Shown here: one piece after another, positions 45,801 to 52,999 of the stretch
Layout: every line of letters starts with the position of its first letter
How positions within the stretch are numbered: the first letter of the stretch is position 1
From: Amphiura filiformis
Taxonomy: Eukaryota; Echinodermata; Ophiuroidea; Amphilepidida; Amphiuridae
Reading direction: 5' to 3'
DNA length: 64,000 nt
Assembly: GCF_039555335.1 (NCBI RefSeq)
Contig: NC_092640.1
Span: 30,696,204-30,760,203 of the forward strand
Made by a program: the position numbers and the translations under genes
Notes under the pieces: model-generated
Databases searched by the model: none
What the model was told of the DNA's origin: nothing
Seen by the model: only the letters and a program-made list of their open reading frames with translations

Positions 45801-46486
45801 TGACGAAAATTTGCAGTGTTCTCGGTTGTTGTTTTAATAAAAAACGAAAGCACTGTGCAAATACTCAGGGTACGATAGAAACAGCATGCATCAGTATACT
45901 TATCGGGGTATATAATGCTAAAGGAACAAACTATACGCAGTGCCCTAAAAGAGTGTAAAGACGTGGGCATGTTCTATATAAATAGATGAAGTATATAGTA
46001 TATAATTTCATTGTTGAATATAATCATGATTATTGCAGTTATTACAAACCATCTGATGATGATCCAGAAGCGAATTGCAGCCCAAGTGCAGCCTCGTCTC
46101 TTGACGCATCAAAGAATACCGGTACTGCAGCCACGCAAAAAGAAAAGGATGATCCAAAGAATGCTGCTGGAACCTATAATAATCCTGCATATGAGGAGAA
46201 TGAGGTGGGAAAAGTTAATGATAAAACAAAGGAAAACAAAAAGAACAGTGTGGATGAACAAACGAATAACAATGATGATAAAAAAGATTCAAAATCGGAC
46301 CAAAGAAATAATACAAAGACAGAAAGTAATAATGGTATGGAAGAAAATTCAAAACCAAAAGAAGGAACATTTAAAACGGCTGCAATTCAAAAGGCAGCTG
46401 CGAATGATAGTGGTAAAAATAGAAAGCATTCGGGAAACAGAAAGAGTGGAACAGGACAGGGCAAATTGAAGACTCTTCCCGATTGA
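33810..46486 (+). CDS. Gene B: type I membrane protein, tandem paralogue of gene A (5 exons)
   Basis: Exons 33810-33857, 40195-40555, 41671-41844, 44229-44379 and 46039-46486 join through GT-AG borders with phases 0, 1, 1, 2 and stay open to TGA at 46484-46486, giving 393 aa. Order: signal peptide (1-26, cleavage expected after HTEA), ectodomain with six Cys (MCNC, PPPC, ISCP, SVCVK, RQYC) and an NET sequon, Thr/Ser/Asp stalk (137-194), CRNCG, membrane span about 217-233, RHKIRIWIRR, and a charged 150-residue tail with NPAYEE near residues 293-298 and a Lys/Asn-rich end. NPxY motifs in membrane-protein tails commonly serve clathrin adaptors or PTB proteins, so regulated endocytosis or signalling is possible but inferred. 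The family is not recognised. Confidence 0.75.
33890..34160. repeat. Tandem duplication, about 135-bp unit, two copies
   Basis: 'gacttggttaaca' to 'cacatgcacaggagtt' at 33891-34029 recurs at 34030-34160, with 'gacttaaatattcgcatgtt' in both. Lies just inside gene B intron 1. Confidence 0.85.
34940..35700. mobile_element. Foldback element with nested palindrome
   Basis: The left part near 35045-35110 ('tcggttaccaaaatatggcc', 'tgtcaaaatggc') is the complement of 35540-35580 ('gccattttgacaggccatat', 'ctcaagaaccga'). Inside, 35225-35275 and 35290-35335 form a second inverted pair ('tttgcataattaatta' and 'taattatgcaaa'). Borders are approximate. Confidence 0.55.
35924..36560 (+). repeat. Remnant copy of the gene A 5' region, first exon missing
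   Basis: Matches 6858-7237, 8264-8300 and 9225-9430 in order and orientation, without the LINE that splits the gene A version. Where gene A exon 1 would follow, the match decays near 36590 and no MSA..MAW exon is present; AC-rich intron sequence homologous to 14940-15335 follows instead. It lies in gene B intron 1 and looks like a relic of a third gene copy. Confidence 0.7.
36595..37510. repeat. AC-rich degenerate repeat region
   Basis: C/A-rich DNA with a C-run at 36781-36795 and repeated 'gcaagcaatgtagttttacc' words near 37140 and 37355, each followed by a 'taccactgagta' or 'taccgccgagta' word. Related to 14940-15335. His/Pro/Thr-rich frames are artefacts of composition. Confidence 0.65.
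37808..38441 (-). repeat. Interspersed repeat family R2, inverted copy
   Basis: The reverse complement of the family at 20738-21606, from 'actgcagttactgtccgttt' to 'agacatgactgcatcat', lacking the middle part. In gene B intron 1. Confidence 0.8.
38930..39140 (+). repeat. Family R1, copy 3, left part
   Basis: Aligns to 32650-32855. The right part lies at 40060-40150, after the inserted TIR element at 39178-40030. Confidence 0.75.
39178..40030. mobile_element. 853-bp TIR element with its terminal word scattered inside
   Basis: The 31-bp ends TCGTCGGCAGAATGCTACAC (39178) and GTGTAGCACTTTGCCGACGA (to 40030) are inverted repeats, extended inward by TATCGTAAGTG/CACTTACGATA. The core word ACTATCGTAxGTG or its complement recurs near 39370, 39400, 39425, 39445, 39490, 39520, 39745 and 39815. 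The insertion splits an R1 repeat that is intact at 32640-32975. No transposase frame. Confidence 0.85.
40195..40555 (+). CDS. Gene B exon 2 (ectodomain)
   Basis: Acceptor TTTTGTTTCAG, donor GTAAGT, 361 nt, phase 0 to 1. Shares with gene A exon 2 the blocks LADHTEA, CNC, QPPPC, SVCVK, LDE/DK and DELDNGRQYC, and the six Cys. It has an extra segment of about 23 residues containing FNETNS. Confidence 0.85.
40565..40790. mobile_element. MITE related to 22790-25010
   Basis: Begins 'ggactattcctgttgaaatc' and ends 'agcaactggaatagccca', with 'cttccacacagggagtgtgg' inside. It starts just after gene B exon 2, whereas the gene A relative is in intron 3. Confidence 0.6.
40932..41333. mobile_element. TIR element with CGCCAAAAAT word repeats
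   Basis: TGTGCAATAATTATGAGCCC at the left pairs with GGGCTCATAATTATTGCACA at the right. 'gccaaaaatcacttgccccc' and variants recur about six times inside. A single end remains near 63033-63065. Confidence 0.75.
41671..41844 (+). CDS. Gene B exon 3 (Thr/Ser stalk)
   Basis: Acceptor TCCTTTTAAG, donor GTAATA, 174 nt, phase 1-1. Encodes 58 residues rich in Thr, Ser and Asp with SYGMTTTS, matching SYSMTTTS in gene A, one NMT sequon and a C-terminal CGSEN. Shorter and more acidic than the gene A stalk. Confidence 0.8.
42005..42770 (+). mobile_element. Tc1/mariner-derived foldback remnant
   Basis: The ends 'ctatatctcagattattta' and 'aataatctgagatatag' are inverted, and similarity of the arms extends about 190 bp. 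At 42335-42425 the + strand reads MEWLAISPDCDLNPIEHLWD, the hallmark stretch around the last catalytic region of Tc1/mariner transposases; the frame stops soon after and the rest is lost. Non-functional, in gene B intron 3. Confidence 0.75.
42938..43115. mobile_element. Small MITE
   Basis: 'acctgccgattggcc' at the left and 'gatcggcaggt' at the right are inverted; 'attggcccaatcagcaacat' and 'tgactaatcagaggcaatgt' pair partly inside. Non-coding. Confidence 0.55.
43790..44130 (+). repeat. Displaced copy of gene A intron-1 end, before gene B exon 4
   Basis: Aligns with 19800-20410, the stretch that directly precedes exon 2 of gene A: 'tctgaatatagatt', 'tgttacaagtatgaattaaa', 'gttagttgtgcca' and 'ccatggcgttgtctt' occur in order in both. 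No exon 2 follows here; exon 4 follows about 100 bp later. This indicates a rearranged duplication. Confidence 0.7.
44229..44379 (+). CDS. Gene B exon 4 (transmembrane)
   Basis: Acceptor TTTCTCCTTAG, donor GTAGGC, 151 nt, phase 1 to 2. Encodes CRNCGWLVLLFLLLL, then a short polar break and RHKIRIWIRR. The CRNCGWLVLLF and HKIRIWIRR blocks are identical to gene A. Confidence 0.85.
44640..45250 (+). pseudogene. LINE reverse-transcriptase remnant
   Basis: Broken reading frames contain NQSGFRPKH (about 44665), FTDLEKAFDTV (about 44763) and APIKRGVSQCCPV (about 45210), which correspond to conserved blocks of non-LTR reverse transcriptases; the last replaces the usual GVPQGS. Frameshifts and stops between the blocks show it is dead. 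In gene B intron 4. Confidence 0.75.
46039..46486 (+). CDS. Gene B exon 5 (cytoplasmic tail and stop)
   Basis: Acceptor TTATTGCAG; enters in phase 2 and ends at TGA. Encodes 148 residues after the split Ser, starting YYKPSDDDPE and containing TYNNPAYEENEVG. The rest is Lys/Asn/Asp/Gln-rich and probably disordered, ending in a basic stretch. Unrelated to the gene A tail by eye. Frames on the other registers at 46008-46470 are shadows. Confidence 0.75.
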
Positions 46487-46562
46487 TATCGATCGCTATA
46501 TGTTGAAGTGCGACACTGAAAATGTACCCGATCACTCCATGGAAGCATATAGCGATAATTTT

Positions 46563-46968
46563 AGATTTCTTCAACACGTAATGCTCCTAGAGCACAAGTC
46601 AAAGCGACGCAACCGCAAATATTGATTTACTAAGTATGGCAAAAATAGTCTCGTGATCCATAGGTTGTGGGTTCGAGCTAGCCTGAATCCTTCTGGCCTC
46701 TAATGGCGGCGCCTTTTTTACCCACAATCCTTCACGTTGCCTTATTCGAGCACAGTGGAGCGGCCGTGCGTGAGTATTCGAGGACTGGAGGATCGAGTCT
46801 AGGTTCGAGCCCCTGTTGGATTCTACCATTTCTTTAATTTATTATTGTATTTTTCCTAGAGATTGATTTAACGATCATCTGACATAAATCTGAAGTAAAT
46901 AGCTGCCAGAAATATGTAGTAAAGTAGTCACTTGTGCTCCAGGAGCGTACCATGTTGAAGAAATCTCA
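46563..46968. mobile_element. TIR element carrying a tRNA-like SINE core
   Basis: 'agatttcttcaacacgtaat' and 'gctcctagagcacaagt' at the left mirror 'acttgtgctccaggagc' and 'catgttgaagaaatct' at the right. Inside, 46745-46830 has an A-box-like 'gtggagcggccgtgcgtgag' and a B-box-like 'aggttcgagcccc', suggesting a nested tRNA-derived SINE. It lies 77 bp past the gene B stop codon, so it may be within the 3' UTR. Confidence 0.6.
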
Positions 46969-46989
46969 AATATGCGAAATATAATTATA

Positions 46990-47270
46990 CTCAGCAAACA
47001 CAAAATGTTCTTAAAATGTTATAAACGTGTTTTTTGGTCAGTTTAATAACATTGAAATGTCGGGTTATATAAAGATCATAAAACGTTTTCAAACTACGTT
47101 TTATATGAAAAAAAAACACTAGAAAAACATTTCAAAAATGTTGGCAAAATGTTATTATAAAATATTTTTGGCAAATATTCATGCAAAATATTTTATATAC
47201 TTTGAAATAACATATTATTAAAAAGTTTTATAAATACCCTTTGTATAACCCAACATGTAAACGTTTTCTT
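46990..47270. repeat. AAAACGTTTT-type repeat
   Basis: 'cagcaaacacaaaatgttct' and 'tgaaatgtcgggttatataa' match 28552-28898; ends near 'aacccaacatgtaaacg'. Confidence 0.7.
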
Positions 47271-47289
47271 TGCTGTTCAAAACCTCTTT

Positions 47290-48370
47290 ATACTGTCCTT
47301 AGTCTAAGATTACCAATGTATAACATAGCATCATAATTATTATTCAATATATAGTACGCAATATCAAAGGTATACTTTCACTTTTCTTTTTTGTGAAATA
47401 CCACAAAATAAATCAAAATTGTTTAAAACATTCAAATAGTTTACCAATTTGGGTTTGAGCTTTGAATATACCGGATAATATGAATAATTATGATAATAAT
47501 GATGCTATACACTGTATAGTATACAGTCACTGTCACTGTATAGTATACATTGACAGTAATCTGATCATGATGCTGAATCTGATGTTATACCACTTTTCGT
47601 TATATCGAGGGCTTTTAAAGACCTATAACTGGTTATGTCCACTTTTAATGTTAAGTTATTGTTTTGCTGTAAGTTTAGTTTTTTTTCTTAAAAAGAATTA
47701 AAAAATTTAAACCTATATAGCTCAAAACATCACTTTTGGATATAGCCAGTTCTGGTTCTCAAGCTGAATTTATACTAAGAGTATAGGCTAAGAGTCGGCT
47801 CATAATGTTAATATTTTGTTATTTTTGATAATTGGTTATATAAAAGTTAAGAACATGTGTTTTCCAAAAATTAGAATGCATAACTTGAAATTAGTCTAGT
47901 CTTTTCAAGTCTAGGGTTTGATTGTCACAGAATACGAAAACACTCTAAAACGCATGTTTGGCCCTTATTTAAAAAAAATTAGACATATATTAAAATTTTA
48001 CTTTTATTGCCAGTTATAACTAACTATAAGATTAAGATTTAGCTATATATTTCATTTGGCAAAACAGGATAATATTTTTTAATCCAAAAAAATTAGTGCT
48101 GTTTTTTTCTGGAATGTGACCTGACACCACAAATGGACTGACTGGCGGCATTTCACTTTTTGAGAAATTGGGCAGGCAACGCTGCCTCAAAATAAGCTTC
48201 ACATTGATTGATCAAATTATGTGTCCAAATTTGTTTCTTAGCAAAAAAACAGGAAAATAGTTGAGAATCCTTTGTTTTCTGCTTTTTGAGAGGATTAATG
48301 GAAGAATGGGTCGACCATACCTCAAAACAGGCTCTGTCGACATTACAACCCATTCGTGGTGGGTAGTCAC
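47290..48370. other. AT-rich DNA, nothing recognised
   Basis: Downstream of gene B. No supportable gene or repeat beyond short direct words such as 'actgtatagtatac' near 47507 and 47535. Confidence 0.4.
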
Positions 48371-48374
48371 AAAT

Positions 48375-48508
48375 AAGTCGTGTTCACACAGTCGGATATA
48401 ACTGAGATATTACCGGTAATAAGCGACTCATAACCAGTAATAAATTTACTAATAGTGACTTATTACCGGTATTAAGGGACTTATGTCCGATCGTGTGAAC
48501 ACGACTTT
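48375..48508. mobile_element. Small foldback MITE
   Basis: 'agtcgtgttcacacagtcgg' pairs with 'ccgatcgtgtgaacacgact'; inner 'attaccggtaataag' pairs with 'ttattaccggtatta'. Confidence 0.8.
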
Positions 48509-48794
48509 AGATACATAGATACCGTTCACGTAGAGATGTAAAGGAATTTAAATCGTGTGCTTTCAGTGTATAGATTTGGGTCAAAATAATAATAAGAAAT
48601 TGGTTCAAATAGATTAATCTATTCAAAACTTTAATAAACCACGCAATCCTACCTGTCTGCCGATGTCATATTTGAGGTTCTTATTTCACAGCAAAAACAA
48701 GAATTAATATAATTATGAACAATTTTGAGTAACACTTGATAAAAACTTTGGTATTAACATTTGAACGGCATGTACATTTTGAACATATTATGTT

Positions 48795-49080
48795 AAGGGG
48801 CCGACCGTTCACAAACACTTGTTGGGGGGGGGGGGCTGATGCAAAAAAGGGGGGGTAACAATTTTTGACCATGCTAAGGGGGGGGTCCTGAAAAAACTTT
48901 TCCTGGGAAAATTGAGTTTATATGCATTTCTATGGGGTTGACCCATAATTTTCATGTCAAAAAAAAAGGGGGGGGGGCCTGAAATTTTTGAGATCTCAAA
49001 ACGGGGGCCCCGAAAAATTTTTGTGATGAAATTGTTTTGCATCAGGCCCTCCTATCGAGTGCTTGTGAACGGTCCCTAAA
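48795..49080. mobile_element. TIR element with G-runs (GACCGTTCACAA type)
   Basis: 'ccgaccgttcacaaacactt' pairs with 'agtgcttgtgaacggtccc'. The interior is a series of G-runs separated by AT-rich DNA. Non-coding. Confidence 0.75.
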
Positions 49081-49740
49081 TTCGTAACGTTTATCTTTTA
49101 AAAGTTGATTTTATTAACATGTGTGCTACATTGAACACACTTTTTAATGTGCTCATATTACAATAAATTAACATTTCCGTTAAAATATTAACACTTTTAT
49201 TAACACTTCTGTTATTTTTTGAAAGGAAGTGTATATAAAAGTGTTTAAATTTGGACAGAAATGTTAATTATTAACACTAAGAACTTGTTTGTACGGATAC
49301 GTTAAAATCGATGTAACATAGCTCAATACAGGAAAATTAGTTGACACGTGTAAAAATCTGGAAAAAAAAAAGAAATTTTGTTTGCAGACATTTTATTTTT
49401 TTAAATTTCAGTCAAAATCAATGGTTGAATATGGAATTTTAAACAGTTTTATTGTAAACTAAACGATTAGCATTGAACTATGTTTCATCTTACAAACATA
49501 ATACAGGAGTAACTTTAATTTTGACCGCTTAAAACATGCCAAATTAAACTTTGACCTTTTTGTGCCTCATATAACTCAGAATAAATTATTATTTTAAATT
49601 ATTAAAACACAAACGCAAGTGCTTTATTTTCTGACTGATTGATGAATAAACCCTACTTTGTATTCATTTTACACCCTATACATAGAAGAGCTTATGAAAA
49701 CATGATGATCATAATTATTATTTTATACGCTTGTGGCACC

Positions 49741-49874
49741 TTTTTGAAATATGGCGGGCACAAAAGGAGAGGGCGTACTTTGATTTGGGTAATCTTTTGT
49801 CAGCTGAAGCATACAAAAGATTATCCAAACCAAAGTACGCCCTCTCCTTTTGTGCCCGCCATATTTGAAAAAAG
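49741..49874. mobile_element. Near-perfect 60-bp hairpin
   Basis: Arms 49741-49800 and 49813-49874 are complementary with about three mismatches (ATATGGCGGGCACAAAAGGA and its complement, then GAGGGCGTACTTTG), loop about 12 bp. Most likely a young foldback MITE; the shape would also suit a small-RNA precursor if transcribed. Confidence 0.85.
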
Positions 49875-50253
49875 GCTAATTATAATATATGCATGGCGTC
49901 ATTCACACAGTGATTCTAGCGCAAGTGTGAAAAAAATTAAAATTGTTTATAAAAGTGCAGGATAAGTCATTCATATTGTCATCATTTAGTATTTTTGAAA
50001 TGATAAATTTGTCAAAAAACGAAGAAAACAGAAGTATTGACAAAGCTGAAGCCTCATTCATATGCATGCAGCTAATTTATATAGGGACCTACTGTCAGTA
50101 TATAAATGACAGATTCATGCAAATACACGGCTTTCGTCTGAACCACAAGCAGGCTATGTTAGTACATTTATGGCAATGAGTGACAAAGGTACCAAAATCT
50201 GAATTTGATGATTTTTATGATCGTCTGGATAAGCACACTGAATGGGCCTTTAA

Positions 50254-50640
50254 GGGGGTACTACACCCTTCGATAAATTTGTGACTATTTTTGCACTTTT
50301 CTCAAAACTTTTCAAATTGACAAGGTGTCCAACTCATTGATAAGATTACCCATTTCATTTTGAAATGATTCTGTGGCTCTGATAAGACAAACTATTCAAA
50401 TTTCATTTTAAAGTCATTTTTGATAAGAACCTATTCAATTTTTAACAAGAACCTATTCATTTTTTTTAAATGACAAGGCAATCTGCCGATCAAATTTGAC
50501 GAGTTCCTTGTCATTTTGATGAGAATATCCGATTCATTTTGAAGAGAAATATGTTCATTTTGAAGAGAAATCTATTATATCCCCATCTGAATAGTTTCCC
50601 TTATCAAATTTGACAAGTTTCAATTCAAATGATAAGATCG
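50254..50640. repeat. Half of a TTAA-GGGGGTACTACACCC element plus degenerate word repeats
   Basis: TTAAGGGGGTACTACACCC at 50250-50268 matches the end of the element at 52620-52980, but the rest is missing. After it, 'cattttgaagagaaat', 'gataagaacctattca' and 'caaatttgacgagttc'-like words recur in varied order. Confidence 0.55.
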
Positions 50641-51077
50641 TTTTAAGAGTGTAATATTAAGCATATTATATAGAACACATCACACCCGGCCCCGCAAATG
50701 TACATTTCATTACATAGATTCCTTACAATTTAGGTTCAATTTACTTTGCTGTCACAAAAAATCCTAAATGAATGTTTGTTATCACCGTATATCTGGAGTA
50801 TAAACTGGGCTTAAGATTAGAGTTCTCAAAGCAAATCTAGACACTGGCCTTTTATAATACGGGAATATAGATTTCGCAAAATGTATATCTGAAATTATGA
50901 AGAGTGAATTACAAGAAGTATTTAAGTGTCACAAGATCTGCTAAGAATATTTTGAACAAACTTTTGAAGCGAATGAATCTGCAAGAATCACTCAGTTATG
51001 TATGCACACACGTGTGAACCAAGGGAGAACAGTACCAGGTGAGTGCATTGATTGGTCACCCCAGGTTAAATAAGAAA

Positions 51078-52597
51078 TACATGGGCAATTCCAAGCGTTG
51101 CGGAATGATGCAAACTGCCTTTGTACGAATTTCTTTTTGATGCAGCAGCCAAATATGTATTAACAGCACAAGGTGAATAGCATAATGTTAAAGTATTTTT
51201 GGTTAGTGAATGATTAAGGTAGGAGAAACTTTTCCAAACCACCCTAATTTCCTAATTTGCATATGCAAAGTTCGCGAATGATGCGCACGGGACCAGTATT
51301 TTTTGCACTAAAACATTTTTGACAAACTCTGTGAGTTTAGTAATCTGAGATATTAAATTTGCCACTTAATCTAAAGCTTAGGATGTAAACTGACAATTGT
51401 CAGTATCGATTTAAAAAAATTTGGGCATCGTCTCTTTATGCCAAATTTTCCGACACTAGGTCACGTTGCGGAATGATGCAAGGAGCGTTGCGGAATGATG
51501 CTGTGTGTAAAATCCCATAGAAAATGAAAAGCAGTCCATGTTTGAAAATAAAAATAAATAGATCAATAAATTTGAGTAAATTGTGTTTTATATACTTGGC
51601 TACTTATGTTAGCTGACAAATATCAATATTTATCCAAAATATTTATCACCGATTTTTTTTAAATCAGATAACTTGTGTTGCATGGTCACATTTTGAAACT
51701 AAAATTATGTCAACATTTTGCTAGTCTAAAATTCTTGGAAGTGAAATTTAGCACTGGGTGTTAGCCATAGGATGTAACATAACAACTATCACCATCTATC
51801 AAGAAATAATCATCACTGTTTTTATTTTATCGTAAATTCAAAGAAAAAATCCTTGCAATCCATGAATCCTTATGGCGTTGCGGAATGATGCAGGGGGTTT
51901 TGTGGAGTTATGTCACTTACAATGGTTCAGGCAATGCTGAAACATCAATTACTGTAAAGATAATTCTGTGCAATGCATTTCAGAAAGTTCTAACCCAAAA
52001 TTGTGAATATTTTTTTTCAAACGGGCACATTATGAATTATGCATCATTCCGCAACGTTGCGGAATGATGCAACTTTAATTGGTCGTTACCGCCGCAAATT
52101 AGACTTTTTGAAAATTATTTTTGGGTCATTGGATAGGGATGAATAAATTTGCTTTGCATTCTAGTTTCAATGAAAATCAACCTTATTTTAAAATTGCAGT
52201 GGTAATAAATGATACTTTTGCGTTCCGGAATGATGCTTTTAATCGTAAAATTGGTACTCAAACAAATTACACGTTAGCTACACGTTATAAAATTTGAAAA
52301 TTTCTGGTGTTTATATTTTGAGCTACTTATAAACTTTATATTCACATGCATAATTTGTTTCCAAAATTTTACAGTACAGAGCAGTTGCTGTGTTTTTAGT
52401 TTTGCTGCTTTTACCAGTCAAGAATATGCAAATTTATGCAAATTAGGATGTTTTTCTAACAATGGACACCATTTCCTCCTAAAAAGTATGTTTTCAGGAT
52501 ATATAGCTTTTTAGCTACAATATGAGACCAAAATCACATACTTGACTTGATTTTTAAATTTTGACAATTTGGGCGAGGTTGCTTGGAATTGACCACA
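51078..52597. mobile_element. Element with short TIRs and scattered GTTGCGGAATGATGCA words
   Basis: 'atgggcaattccaagc' at the left pairs with 'gcttggaattgaccacat' at the right. GTTGCGGAATGATGC occurs near 51099, 51464, 51484, 51876 and 52055, once inverted at 52042 forming a palindrome, plus decayed forms near 51257 and 52224. No coding frame. Confidence 0.7.
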
Positions 52598-52619
52598 TAA
52601 TAATGGCTATTACATTTAA

Positions 52620-52980
52620 GGGGGTACTACACCCCTCGATAAATTTGTGTCGATTTCTGCATTTTTCTCAAAAACTAATAACACAGTGGTGACAAAAGTT
52701 ATGTATATTATAGGGGCAATGTATCCAATTACTACACTGGAATTTCAGTGACCCAAGACAAGCGGTTCGTTATTTATGATAAGAAATAAGGTACCGCTAG
52801 GATGTACCTCATTTCCTATCATATTAGACTGAACCGCTTGTCTTGAGTCACTGAAATTTCAGTGTAGTAATTGTATTCCTTGCCCCAATAATATACATAA
52901 CTTTTGTTACCAGTGTGTTATTATTTTTTGAGAAAAATGTAAAAATAGTCACAAATTTACCACAGGGGTGTAGTACCCCC
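52620..52980. mobile_element. Foldback MITE flanked by TTAA
   Basis: GGGGGTACTACACCCC at the left and GGGGTGTAGTACCCCC at the right, directly flanked by TTAA at 52616-52619 and 52981-52984. Arms of about 150 bp pair almost throughout, for example 'ccaagacaagcggttc' with 'gaaccgcttgtcttg'. Confidence 0.9.
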
Positions 52981-52999
52981 TTAAGCACAAAACGCTGAT

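Noticed and set aside
46008-46470. 152-codon frame overlapping gene B exon 5 in another register, plus minus-strand frames
   Set aside because: Shadows of the exon that joins in frame with exons 1-4.
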